A stretch of 64,000 nt of DNA, from positions 15,616,530 through 15,680,529 of the forward strand of contig CAXKWD010000006.1 of assembly GCA_964059195.1 (NCBI GenBank). The letters run 5' to 3'. A program made the translations under genes and the position numbers. Below the pieces are notes generated by a model. That model ran no database searches, was not told where the DNA came from, and saw nothing but the letters and a program-made list of their open reading frames with translations. Numbering within the stretch: position 1 is the first letter of the stretch; the number at the start of each line of letters is the position of its first letter. Source of the stretch: Ectobius pallidus (lineage: Eukaryota; Arthropoda; Insecta; Blattodea; Ectobiidae). Below, in pieces: positions 32,310 to 43,884 of this stretch.

Positions 32310-33508
32310 GCTAAACAGGAAACCTTGGCTGTAATGTTAGACTTAAGCAAAGCCTTTGATATGGTTCCACATAAGCTTTTATTAGATAAGCTAAAATGGT
32401 ATTGTTCACAAGGAAATGACGTGACACTTCTCGAATCATACTTAAAGGATAGACATCAGTATGTAAAAATGGGAGAAAAATGTTCTGATCTTTTAAAAAT
32501 CATCACAGGCGTCCCACAGGGCTCTGTCCTTGGCCCCTTTCTGCTTTTAGTCTATGTAAATGACCTGCCTAGTTTTATTCCAATTAGATGCATTTTATAC
32601 GCTGATGATACTACCCTATTAACCTCTAATAAAAACCCTGAGCTCAATGTAGTAATAAAAAACTACATGTAGAAAGATCTCTTTTATGGTTCTCAGGAAA
32701 CTTACTAGTGGTAAACAAAAATAAAACTGAAGAAATTATATTTAGTTTAAACAAGACTAAGGTAGAAAACAAACCTGTAAAGTTACTAGGTATAAACCTA
32801 GACGCTATCCTCAATTAGCATGTGGATACTAGAAACATCTGTGTTCGTTTATCTAGAGTAATATTTTTACTAAATAAACTTAAACTATGTACCGGCCCTA
32901 CTCTGATAGTAAATACCTATTTTTCCTTCTTTCATGCACATCTCTTAAATGGTCTATTGTTATGGGGAAATTCTCCAGGAGCTAAAAATGTCTTCCTATG
33001 GCAAAAAAAGGCTATTACATGTATAAAAGGCATCGGTAAGAGGGAATCATGTAGAAATTATTATGCTGATTTGGGTATCCTAACACTACCATCACTACTT
33101 GAATGTCTTATCTATGTGAAAGAGCATTATAACGAACTGGAATTCCATGATCATCATGACCATGATACTGGATATAGGGATCATATAAATATGAATTTTG
33201 CTAGGTTAAGTAAACCCCAAAACAGTTTTAACTATTTAGGTACTAAGCTTTATAATAAGCTGCCTATTAGTGCTAGAACTGCTACACTTACTCGTTTTAA
33301 AATAGTTATAAAAAACGGTTAAAAACTAAATGTATTTACAGTATTAATGAGTATGAAATAAGTGACATGAATGATTTAAGGTTCTAATTTTATAGTATTA
33401 TTTTTATTATATAAATAGTTCTGTGCATTATTTGGACAATGTCTATTACAACTGTATATGTTGATCTAACGACAATAAAAATGAATGAATGAATGAATGA
33501 ATGAACAA
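32310..33508 (+). pseudogene. 5'-truncated LINE: RT palm and thumb with (ATGA)n tail
   Basis: Frame 32325-32672 reads LDLSKAFDMVPHKLLLDKL, ITGVPQGSVLGPFLLLVYVN and CILYADDTTLLT, the consecutive RT blocks with intact YADD. A frameshift near 32672 leads to WFSGNLLVVNKNKTEEI and LLGINLDAILN, then a stop at 32817 and the C-terminal frame 32822-33322 (NYYADLGILTLPSLLE, YNKLPIS). The 3' end is GACAATAAAA plus six ATGA-type repeats (33482-33508). It resembles CR1/Jockey-group elements. Confidence 0.9.
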
Positions 33509-33509
33509 A

Positions 33510-33950
33510 TGTCGAGACCCGAGTAACAGCAAATGCATTCATTCCAACAGAGAAGAAGCTGTGCATTTAGATTTGGATGAAATAGCAAATGAATTAATTA
33601 GCAGACGTTTGCAATGAGGTCTTTGGCACGACAAGTTAGGATTTTAAAAGTGGTGGTGTTGTGTCTGTACATGCCATTTGTCGTAAAAAATTATATTTAA
33701 CTTACATTGAACAGCCCAATGCATTTTACAAGTCAGCCCTATCTCTATATTCTCCGTTATTTCATCTGACATAATTAAAATTTAGTAACACAGGCATGAC
33801 AATCCTTTAACAAATGGTCAGATGCAGCTCAAAATCCATAAGCTACTTACTTACTTACTCAATGGCAATAGACAATTCCTCAGGAAGCTAAAGGGATATT
33901 TTCTACTATATGGAACTCAAAGGTTCATTGCCGCGCTTACCTGAGTCCGC
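33510..33950. other. No recognisable feature
   Basis: AT-rich; only a short CTTA repeat at 33846-33857. Confidence 0.35.
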
Positions 33951-33954
33951 CATT

Positions 33955-34383
33955 AAACCCTATTCTGTGCTAACTCCATCCAATCATCCCTAGCAAATCC
34001 TACGTCCCGTAAACCCATTCTAGGTCTAGGTCTTCCTCGTGGTATTTTCCCTTCGGGTCTCCCAGTCAATACTTTTGAGATATGCATTTCCTCCCCCATG
34101 CGTGCAATATGTCCAGCCCATTTCATCCTTCGCAATTTAATTATCCTTACTATATCCTCATGGTCTTTTTTTCTTCGGGTCTCCCAGTCAATATTTTTTA
34201 GATATGTCTTTCCTCATCCATGCGTGCAACATGTCCAGCCCAGGTCCTTCGCGATATAATTACCCTTAATATATCCGGTGAAGTGTACAGGTCATGAAGC
34301 TCGTCGTTATGCAATTTTCTCCAGTCCCTATTTTCATCCCTCTTGGCCCCAAATATTTTTCTAAGCACCCTGTTTTCGAACAC
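33955..34383 (-). pseudogene. RTE/R4-like LINE C-terminus, partly duplicated
   Basis: The minus strand gives FENRVLRKIFGAKRD, then RTWAGHVARMDEERHI and, repeated with differences, MKWAGHIARMGEEMHISKV and GRPEGKIPRGRPR, the typical end of RTE-type polyproteins. The phrase TTCGGGTCTCCCAGTCAATA occurs at 34055 and 34172, showing an internal duplication of about 117 bp. Confidence 0.75.
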
Positions 34384-34399
34384 TCTCAGACTATGTTCT

Positions 34400-35560
34400 T
34401 CCCGATCAGTAAGCGGCCATGTCCATAAACTACTCTAAAACCAATTATATATTCTCTCTTCCTACTTATTGTTACTGGCCAGCACTGTTCTTTACAGGTA
34501 ATTTTACCAAGATGGAAAAGGACAATAAGGACAAAATATGTTCTGGGATAAGAATTGTAAGTACTTAAGGCTCATTTACATTTAGATTATTACCAGGGCC
34601 CAGATTCTAATGACATATCATCTTTTTATTGATGCTGCATAGACATTGCCAACTTGTAGATAAATCCTAATCATGGCCTCTAGATAAAAAGAAATACATT
34701 TTTATTAGGTCATTTTTTGTCCGTTTATGCCATTTTCTTTTTTAGGGCATTTATTTCAATTTTAGGTCATTATTTTGTAATTTTCGTGTCATTTGCTTCC
34801 TTATTTAGTCATTTTCATGTATTTACATTGAGTGTATTAACTTTTTTCGTCGCTAGCGGTGCTGTCTTTGAAGTGTTGTTTGTTTAATGCAAGAAGGAAA
34901 AATTCGGCGTTAAGTGTTGTCATGTCTCAGTCGGAAATGAGAATCAAAGAAACGCCAAAATGTTGCATTATATTATTATTGTTATTAGATTCACTTAGTA
35001 CTGGAGTCTGCCACCTGCTTGGATTTGGGAGTGCAAACTACTTTTTACCCTCAATAAACAACAATATAATCCGGCAATATAATCATGAGATGCCGAAGTT
35101 TGACTCGCCAGTGCCTCAGTGCCAGTATAAATTTCCGTGAGAAAGGAACATTCACAACATTACAGTTATTGACAGTTTTTGCAGTTATGTACAAACTAGG
35201 CTATAACTTTGTGTGTACAATAATTTTTTTTATAAATAAAATATCAGTTTTTAGGTCATTTTTCATAATTAATAAGTCATTTTCTTTAAAATTGAGGGTC
35301 ATTTTTCAAACAATTTTAGGTCATCAGAATTATTACATATTGTAGATACAATGGTCAGGATATAGTGTAAATTTTAAATTGTAAAATAATTAGAATAGAC
35401 AGGACTACTTGATAAGGAACTTTACACGACTGTTATATCGAAATAATTATCATGACAGGAAACATTCATTCATGTTTTTTGTCACATAATTATCAGCTCT
35501 TGCCTGGTGACTGGTTGGGTATCCGCGCTTCGTACAGGTTTTCAGCCCTTCGTGAGAAAT
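34400..35560. other. TTTTAGGTCATTT-rich non-coding stretch
   Basis: The phrase (T)TTAGGTCATTT is scattered at 34705-34810 and 35250-35325 in loosely periodic form. No gene is seen. Confidence 0.4.
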
Positions 35561-35599
35561 AATGGTCCTTCAACTTGAGCTCCTGTGCAAAACAAATTA

Positions 35600-36330
35600 A
35601 AAGTCCCCAGGCAGGACTCGTAATACAGTCTCATAAAGCATATCTCCACCGGTTCCACATCATAGATAACCCAACATGTACATGCTATAGAGCAGCGTTT
35701 CTCAACGTATGGTCCGCGGACCACTGGTGGTCCGCGAAGATGGTGCAGATGGTCCTCAGACATAATTAAGTTGACTTAATATATCTGCTGGTCTTCGACT
35801 AAATTTCACTAATATTGAGCGAGATATCCAGGAACCCTACAAGAGGCGACAAGCTCAACCGTCTCATTAAAAGTGAGCAATAACATAATTCCTAATTCTA
35901 TTATCAAATTGGTAATAAATATTAAACTGTCAATAGTTTGCTTCCAATTCAATAACTGTGTTTCCGTTGAATAAAAAAAGTATTTAGATTTATTTCGTTA
36001 TAATGACCTATAATTAATACCCCAAATATTAAGAATATAGGCCTACATATAGATTACTTTTAAAAATGGGATGTAAAATTAGTGGTCCGTAAAAAATTGT
36101 AGACACTTTAGAGGTCCTCGGGTTCAAAAAGGTTGAGAAACGCTGCTATAGAGGACATCAGACAGTGGATCATCTCATCTACGAATGTCAGAACACTAAA
36201 AACCAAAGAGCTAATCTTATATAAGAGATAACAAAAAAGGAGGCATCTGGCCACTAACAAAAGAAGCTCTAGTATCACGGCACCTCATGGCATTCAAAAA
36301 CTACATCCAAACTATAGACTTTTAGATAGC
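35600..36330 (+). pseudogene. LINE C-terminal zinc-knuckle fragment, interrupted by a hAT MITE
   Basis: Before the MITE the frame reads AYLHRFHIIDNPTCTCYR; after it, HQTVDHLIYECQNTK and KEALVSRHLMAFKNYIQTID. Together these give a C-x-C-x-H-x-C knuckle as at the end of R1/Jockey-type ORF2. Removing 35693-36145 and one target copy restores continuity apart from a downstream stop. Confidence 0.7.
35693..36145. mobile_element. 453-bp hAT MITE with perfect 8-bp target duplication
   Basis: The ends CAGCGTTTCTCAAC and GTTGAGAAACGCTG are perfect inverted repeats. CTATAGAG flanks both sides (35685-35692 and 36146-36153). The start CAG and the 8-bp duplication are diagnostic of hAT. It has no ORF. A subterminal palindrome TGGTCCGCGGACCA lies at 35708-35721. 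Confidence 0.95.
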
Positions 36331-36701
36331 AGTAGAAAAGAAATGTACATAAATTTATATTATGATGTAAATAGTTTATACAACTCCAATTAGTTCTTAA
36401 CAAAGTTAGCAATTGTAAATAACAATATATGGAAAACGATTTAATTGTAATAATACAATTAAATTAGGTACATTAACATAGGTAGCATACATCATAGGCA
36501 GAAACATGTAGAGGATATATTATACAAGAATGAAAATGCTAGAATAAGTATATAGAAAAACACAAAAAGTAGTTCATACAAATACTGTATCTGGTAAAGA
36601 ATGTATGCAGTGTTACACTGTAACAAGGCATGTTGTTTATTTGCTTAATAAAAAAAATGCAGGAAAGTAAAAGGTATAGTCTTTTTTTAATCAGGGAAAA
36701 A

Positions 36702-37080
36702 GTCTCATAAAGTACCATTCTGGCACTTAAACACCATTTCTTATGAGTCCCAGAGTTAATACAGTGTAAATTAGTTTCACCTTTATTTCCGATTTGAAGG
36801 GATAAGTATTCCTATTCCCACACAGACACCTGGATCAAAGACACAGTAACTTTGTGTAAAGTGAATACGCAATGTCTCACATCTGCTTCGTGAATACTGC
36901 ACGGTTTTCTCCAGCTTCTTCATCACTGGGAAAGAGTTCAGTTGCAATATGACGGGATCTACTTTTGTTTAAGTGCCAGACTGTTTCCTGCGTCTGTCTG
37001 TAAGCCTGTCCATGTGTCTATAGGATTTTCATGAAACTTAGTATACACACATACAACGTCCATGTGTGCACTATGCCATC
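36702..37080. mobile_element. Element X relic, ends inverted
   Basis: TCTCATAAAGTACCATTCTG plus GCACTT (36702-36728) is the X 5' end in reverse, and TTAAGTGCCAGACTG (36970) is an X 5' end forward, followed by a CTGTCTGTAAG/TTTTCATGAAACTTAGTAT piece of an X unit. The two ends point away from each other around 240 bp of unrelated sequence. Confidence 0.5.
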
Positions 37081-37084
37081 GATA

Positions 37085-38480
37085 TTAGGATTTTTCAATT
37101 AGCCTAATCCTTCTGACGACACCACGGCCCTGGGTGAACTCAGCCTATAACAGAAACGAATGCGCAGAACAATCCTGTGGGTAAAGGCGACGGTGCGTTA
37201 ACGCTGATAATCTTACACCCTTCACGTTCGCCCAAAGTCTCAAAATCTGGGATCCTCAACCTCCCGGAACCATAAGGGCTTCCATGGCCCGCATGAGGAT
37301 AATTTCACCTTTTTACACTTTTATTCCGATCTTGATGACAGTTTGCACACGGGAACTTTCCTTCTATATCACTGTTTACAAAGCTTTTTTCTTCCAGAGT
37401 TATTGAAATGTCGCCGAAGAAAAGAAAGATTGTTGGTCATATAAATCCTGCAGCCAAAAGGCGACAGGCTCGTAAGAGCCTAGAATTTGAATATTAGAAG
37501 TAAACTACTCCATAAGTTTGCTTTGAAGTACACGCAAAATACTAAACCTGGGCGATGCGGGAACGTTTTATCCAATGCTTATTATAATTGCTGTGGATAA
37601 TATTTAAAATATTACACTTCATCTCATTATAATGATTTAATTATAAATGCTCATCCTTGTTAACATGAACATAATGTAACATGATTCAGACAAGCTTTCA
37701 TTCTTACTTGATTGCAGGGAATAATTGTAGTACTGTATATAAGTATGCTGCAAATGAGCAGTATTGTAATTATTGTAGTGCAATAAACCTATTTGTAAAT
37801 TTTATAAACAGTCACTTTATGGCTACTCTGAATGGTTAATTTTAATTATACCTGATTATTATTGTAAATAATATGAAAATATTAAGCAAATGCCCATTCA
37901 ACCACTAAGTTAAATGCTGTGTATGGCGTCATGGGAGAACTCATCATTGACGTAATTGTTTGCTCACTTCCAGATGAGCCAGAAACTGGAAATCTGGCAT
38001 ACTTAGAGCTTATAGCTTGTAAAAGACGGAAATATTGCAATAATATATGATTTTGTTAACTTTTTACCCAATAAAATCATTGAAAATGGCGGAACAACTT
38101 TAAGGCCTATGCAGATATTTATGGAGGCTTGTAGTAGCTAAACGGTAAGCCTATCAAAAGACCGATTTTGAGAGTCCGGATTTTAAGAGATCTAAAAGTT
38201 TAATCCAATGACATTTGGTCCTATCTCCATCGGCTATACTTTAGACAGAGTTAGATTTCTTAGTTCAAGTAAATTTCGCATACTTTCCTCACATTATGTA
38301 ATTTTTTTGACACACTTATAGGACAACTGGAATCGTAAAATTTGACAGGAACATTGACACGTCTAACTACCATATTCAAGCAAAATTTGGTGTTTCTCGC
38401 TTTCCAATAAGTATGAAAAACATGGCTTGATATCCGTGACTTCATTCATATCTACGACAGCCTGATGTTTACTCACTTCC
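37085..38480. other. Mostly unannotatable; possible repeat at 37115-37300
   Basis: The GC-richer block 37115-37300 (CACCACGGCCCTGGGTGAAC ... GGGATCCTCAACCTCCCGG) stands out from AT-rich flanks and is probably an interspersed repeat, but I see no ends. The remainder has no feature. Confidence 0.35.
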
Positions 38481-38497
38481 ACAAGCGCTAGAAGTTT

Positions 38498-38846
38498 ATA
38501 GAGTAGGATTATCTCCACAAAGTCTCTGGGTTTTTACGTATATACCTTAGGAGCGAGTCTCGCCGCTCGTAGAGTTCCTGGCTAGGGGAGGTAGCTGCAC
38601 CCTGATTGGCTTTCCCACTCCACGTGTTGTCTGTCTCTGTCTATGCGGCATTATCCCTCCACTCAACTATTGCAGTATTTTCTACCACTGACAACGTAGA
38701 CCATGATCTTTACTCTCTGCCTAGCAGTAGGTCACTGATCTTACGCGCAGCGAATCCGCGCATCTTGGCAACGAGACGTAACGAGAAGCTCGCTAGCTGG
38801 GTTAGTCTTCAAGGTCAGAGACGTTGTGGGAGTAATCCTACTCTAT
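38498..38846. mobile_element. MITE-like element with 32-bp inverted repeats
   Basis: ATAGAGTAGGATTATCTCC with CACAAAGTCTCTGG (38498-38529) is the near-complement of CAGAGACGTTGTGGGAGTAA with TCCTACTCTAT (38816-38846). Similarity extends slightly outward (AGCGCTAG vs CGCTTAGC). A 101-codon frame inside has no recognised domain and is probably chance. Confidence 0.7.
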
Positions 38847-38859
38847 CTTTGGCTAAGCG

Positions 38860-39945
38860 AAAATTCCAAGACATGGAACTATTATTTGTTTACCCTTCGA
38901 ATATAGCTTGAAATGTTTTTACTGCGTATTTCTAGACTTTCGGATGTTTTTGCAAAAGTAAAGGAATATTGTTGACGTCAGTAATTTGAATAATGTAGTT
39001 ATTCAACTTATTCCTTAAAATATGCTTATCAAACTTTCTCAAGAAACCGTGGTCTAAAACTCAATAATAATAATAATAATAATCATCATCATACATTTTC
39101 CGTATCTCCAAGTTTCTGTGTTCTCTTTGGAATGGTTTCATGTCTTCTTTGGCCTGCCTCCCTTTTTTCTGCCCGGAGGATTCCATCTGAAGATATTCTT
39201 CGGCAATCTCTCCCCATTCTGTACCATTACATTTCCTTTTTGTTTCAATAAGTGCTATTATAACCTGTTTATACTTCTTAATTTCTTAAATAACATGTGG
39301 AACTTTAACCCTTGACATGTTTCATGTTTTACCCAGTTGACTTAATAATTTATTTGTAACGAACTTGTAACAACTAGTAAGAAATAAAATAAAGTGATAA
39401 TTTTCTTTATATTAATGTGAATAATACAACAATATACTATAGGAGATCATACTGCAGAACTGCGTATTCAGTAGTATTAGTCATTCAGATGTTTATTATT
39501 CCCCACTCAAGAAAAACCTCAATGCCTGGCTTGTAATTGCCCTTCAGAGAATTTTTGCATAAAATACTTTTAAAAATGTTACCATTAGTATAATATTAAA
39601 CAATATCATTAAAACCGTTTCCGAGAAAATCGCATAAAATGCAATTTTATTCATGTGAAATTGTAGTAAAAGTAAGAGAAAGTCGTATTACATCCCGTTC
39701 ACAGACACACACAATGGAATCAGCAGACCTCTAAACCTGTATTGGCTAGTGCTGAAAACTCGATACCAAACGTGAGGGTCGAACACAAGACTTCCTCATT
39801 TTATAGTAAGCCTAAGTAACGAAAATAATAAACGGTCTTGCTATTTGTCAAGAAATAAGTTGATTTTATTCACGGATTAAAAGAATTGAGCCAGATGTGA
39901 TTGGGAGCTATAATTTTGACAAACTACAAAACTCCTGATGTGTGA
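38860..39945. other. No recognisable feature except a (TAA)n tract
   Basis: A short (AAT)n(CAT)n tract lies at 39063-39093; the rest is AT-rich non-coding sequence. Confidence 0.35.
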
Positions 39946-39953
39946 CTTATCAT

Positions 39954-40961
39954 TAGGGACCGGATTTTTAGGTTTTTAAAAACACTGTTTTAGGTTTTCC
40001 ATTAGGTGAAATAGTTTTTTTTAGGTCTTTTGTCCAAAATATAGTTTTCGGGTAGAATAATTGGTTTAATGAATTTGAATGTGCTACATAGGATTGATTA
40101 CATAATACTTGTAAAGTTTAACTTAACAAAATTGACTTAAATTTGTGTAAACTTTCCTTAAGACAATATTATACAATTGAAGAAAAAAAGCATAAACAAT
40201 CAAAAGAAGCAGTGAAAATAAGATTGCCTCACATTTCCTGGTTACAGTATATCACTAAATATCTTTCAAGATTCTCAACCATGGGCGCCCATACCCGGGG
40301 GCAAGGCCCCCCCCCCCAGCTCTCAGGGAAAGGAAAAATGTATATTAATATTTATTGTCAAGTGTTTTTCTTTTTTCTTTCTATAGTCAGGACAATTATA
40401 TATAAGTCAGTGGAGACATAAAAAGTTTGCAGAAGTTTTACGAAATCGACAACATTGAAGCAGAATCCACAGTGGATTAGAAAAGAGGGTCCAGAATAAA
40501 CTAAACTAAAGGCAAACAAAAAAACAAGTTCTTTAAAACACAGAAATCTTTATCCTTGTTCATACACGGCAACAATGGTTGTTCTTACGACTATTTTGAA
40601 AGGAATGCGCCGGTACTCTTTTCCTCTCTTGATACTCTCCAATGTCCATCCTTGACGACAATGGGTTGAATGAAACGGTGGTGGTATTAATTTCAACCCG
40701 ACAAAAATTATTCTCTCTCCGCAAAATATCGATTTCTCAACTGACAAACAAAAATGACAAAAAAAGTAGTCTAAATTAGATATTTTATGTTTTATATCCC
40801 GTTTAGGTAGATTTAGGTTTTTATACCCCATTTAGGTATTTTTAGGTGCCACAAAATTAATGTGGGTGAATCCTATGGACATGAATCGAAAAAGTGTATG
40901 AGCGCTTTTTGTTTTGGAAGTAAGGGAAAAAATAGGTAAAAACCTAAGAATCCGGTCCCTA
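39954..40961. mobile_element. 1008-bp non-autonomous hAT element with perfect 8-bp target duplication
   Basis: The ends TAGGGACCGGATTTTTAGG and TAAAAACCTAAGAATCCGG plus TCCCTA are inverted repeats of about 25 bp with one or two mismatches. CTTATCAT lies at 39946-39953 and 40962-40969. Subterminal TTTAGG repeats line both arms. A C-run (40308-40317) and a CCATGGGCGCCCATACC palindrome (40280-40296) lie inside. No transposase is seen. Confidence 0.95.
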
Positions 40962-40969
40962 CTTATCAT

Positions 40970-41640
40970 CACTTTACCCTGAGGGGTAAAATTCTGTAAT
41001 TTTTAAGTTACTGTCTTTAAAAAAAATTTCATGGTTCACTAACTCATTATTAAGGGATTTTACTAAAAAAAGTGTAAAATAAAATTAATTGTTTAAACAA
41101 ATAAATATTTTGTAAAAAAAATTAAAGAAAAAGGAAACACTGTATCTCCTATAAGCTTACTAATGAAAATATTTTGAAAATTCTTTCACTAGATTGTAGC
41201 AAAAACATTTCTCTAGTGCCTGAATTATTTTTTAATAAAATTTATTACTTCACAGCATCGGCGTATCAAATTAAAAGAAAAATATATAAATATTATTATG
41301 CAACTTTTCATAGTGTGCCCATTCATAATTTACTGTTATTCTGTTTCAAATTTTAGTTTAATTCAGGCACTAGATTATTGTTTTATCTTTTAAATGGGAC
41401 CAAAATCATGTCATTATCTTCATACCAAGCTTAAATATGTTTTTACTGACGAAGTACATTGCAAAACTAAACCTACGGTAAATGGCCGTTGAAGTTCGAA
41501 CTCTTGAAAAACCTCAAACATCATATGTAACTCCCTCAGATTCTGTTTACTGATCCAACTTGAGCTTTTTCCTGCCTCTGATATACCTTCTTCTATTTTT
41601 GGCTTCTGGTGTTTCTTGTTTCTTGGCCTTAATTTCTTGT
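40970..41640. other. No recognisable feature
   Basis: AT-rich non-coding sequence. Confidence 0.35.
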
Positions 41641-42005
41641 TTTTCTTGTTAGATTGGTTCCTGGGTCGATTCCCATTCTCCTGTACAATTCTAATTCACT
41701 CTCAGGTCCAATATTGTAGTGACATACTGCATCCATAACACATGAATTAAATGTTTTCTTTACTACTAAGTCTCTTTAGGGCACCGTTTCAATATTGAGC
41801 CATTGAAGGACTCATTCACATTCTGAGTCTTGCCACGAAGACATTTTTCCAGCATCTTCTTTTCCATAAGACTATTATACACTGGTTTTATGTCCCTAAT
41901 TATTTCTGTAGGCATGCCAGGACCTGTACATTTATTTTTCGTACCTTTTGCCTTAGCAACCTGATAGTTACACCAGCTTTCTCTTGAGCATGAAGATGTA
42001 GCTAA
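41640..42005 (-). pseudogene. Mutator-like transposase-type C-terminal fragment
   Basis: The minus strand reads CSRESWCNYQVAKAKGTK, then PTEIIRDIKPVYNSLMEKKM, then CLRGKTQNVNESFNGSILKR with CPKET. Stops follow, and in another frame FNSCVMDAVCHYNIGPESEL resumes. The order C-x5-W-C...PVY...L-x-G-x-TQN-x-NE resembles the Mutator-like transposase-type domain abundant in insect genomes. At least one frameshift and several stops make it inactive. The family assignment is from memory of the motif. Confidence 0.55.
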
Positions 42006-42009
42006 TCAA

Positions 42010-42940
42010 ACTTGACACAGAAAATGGTACTCTGACAGCTTGAAAAAGGGGCGTGATCATTACGTAGTGTGACTAGAAATGTACAATATCAAAATAACTA
42101 CTCATCCTATTTAAAAAGTAAATATGTCAAATTAAAGAGGAGAAATTTTTTAATGAGATACACTTATTTTCAAAAATCGATATTTTTGACCATTTCAGGG
42201 TGTACACACACCTTGATCCTTTCTCGGTTGGAAGCACGAATATCCCTTACCCAATAGAAAAATCCTTATTTCAAAATACTGTTCGGAGAAGTGGAGGTCA
42301 ATTGTGGCGAGCGCTACTTAGAGACAGATCGTCTCCCAACAAATACAGGTTACATGTGATTGTTTTCCCCTATAGTTGAAAACTCCTATAGACCCAGTAC
42401 CTCAATGTGAGTCATGTAAATACTTTATAAACAGTATCAATATTTCTGACAGTATATTTGCCATAATGGCCATTTCAAAACAATGTTTCTCTCTTGAATG
42501 AAACGTTTAGATATTAATTTTACAGAGCGTTCCATTAGCCCCGACCTGATTTGTCTGAGAAAAGTTGAAGTTCGCTCTAGTCACGTTATTGTGCGTAGAG
42601 TTTCAAAGTCATAAATATACGTTACAACGAATAATTTGTATGGAAACATGATTGTGGAGATGTGCATAGAAAATAATATTCCGAACAGAAGCACTGTAAA
42701 GGAAAATTGCTCACTAAGAAAATTAGAACATCAATATCGAGTTATGCAGCATTCGATGCCTGTAAGCATAGGTGTCAGGGATGCGTCACAATGGAGGACT
42801 GCACTTCCAGTACCCAACACTGACATTTGTGAGATTAAATGAACCCACTTGTTTCCACTACGGACAACAGATGTCGCTGAGTGTTAAAATAAAACGTGAT
42901 TCGAAGGTAGAAGGATAAAAAGGCATTTCTTAATACATCG
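42010..42940. other. No recognisable feature
   Basis: Short frames only; the one at 42636-42842 has no domain I recognise. Confidence 0.35.
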
Positions 42941-42942
42941 CA

Positions 42943-43880
42943 CAATAGTATATTGTGATACTAGTTCCGTAAGCGGTGCATACGGATCGAGGAAAGAGTT
43001 TGAAAAAAAAACGAGACGCTTGCGCCGTTTTTTTTCAATTTCCGAAATCCGTTATGCGCTTACGGCACGAGTATTGCATACTATTTTTGCACGATGATTA
43101 TTTATATCAATTTAATTACATTAATTGAGATATTAGCTGAAAATATTATGTATATACAGGTACATTACTGGAAATAGACGTTATATTTTAGAAAGTGATT
43201 CGCATGTGTTGGTTGTTATGGGGACTGAATATTTGTCCTGTTAAAGCCGCCACAACAGGGGGGGGGGGGGCTTGGTTCCGGCTTTCGATAAAGGCTTGTA
43301 TTATGATGGTTTTACTTACGGCATGTTGCTTTTTGTAATTTTTACAGAACTGAGATCTCTTTTGTTTTCATAGCAACCAGATTGCGTGTGGGAATGTCAA
43401 GTTACGATCCACGGCAACAATATTCGTAAGTACCACTAATTAGTTACGTCGTGCAAAATAGTATATTGCTATACAAGTGCCGTAAGCGATGCATACGGAT
43501 CGAGGAAAGAGTTTTTTCAATTTTCCGAAATCCGTTATGCGCTTACGGCACGAGTATTGCATGCTATTTTTTGAACGATGATTATTTATATCAATTTAAT
43601 TACATTAATTGTAAAATTACCTGAAAATATTATGTATGTACATTCTTGAAGATAGATGTATATTTCAGAAAGTGATTCGCATGTGTTTGTTGTTATGGGA
43701 ACAGAATGTTTGTCCTGGGGGGCCTTGTCCATAAAGGCTTGTATTATGATGTGCCGTAAGTAAATTCTTACCGCACGGAAACTCTTACCGCACATAGCAA
43801 CAAGATTGCGTGTGGGAATGTCAACTTACGATCCACGGCAACAACATTCGTAAGTACCACTAATTAGTTAAGTTGTGCAA
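42943..43880. repeat. Tandem duplication, period about 513 bp, with hairpin cores
   Basis: AATAGTATATTG, CATACGGATCGAGGAAAGAG, AATCCGTTATGCGCTTACGG, GATGATTATTTATATCAATT and AGTGATTCGCATGTGTT appear in the same order from 42945 and from 43456. Each copy has the inverted pair GCCGTAAGCG(G/A)TGCATACGG and CCGTTATGCGCTTACGGC, able to form a hairpin. Both end in ATTCGTAAGTACCACTAATT. The first copy carries extra sequence including a 12-G run (43259-43270). Confidence 0.85.
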
Positions 43881-43884
43881 AAAG

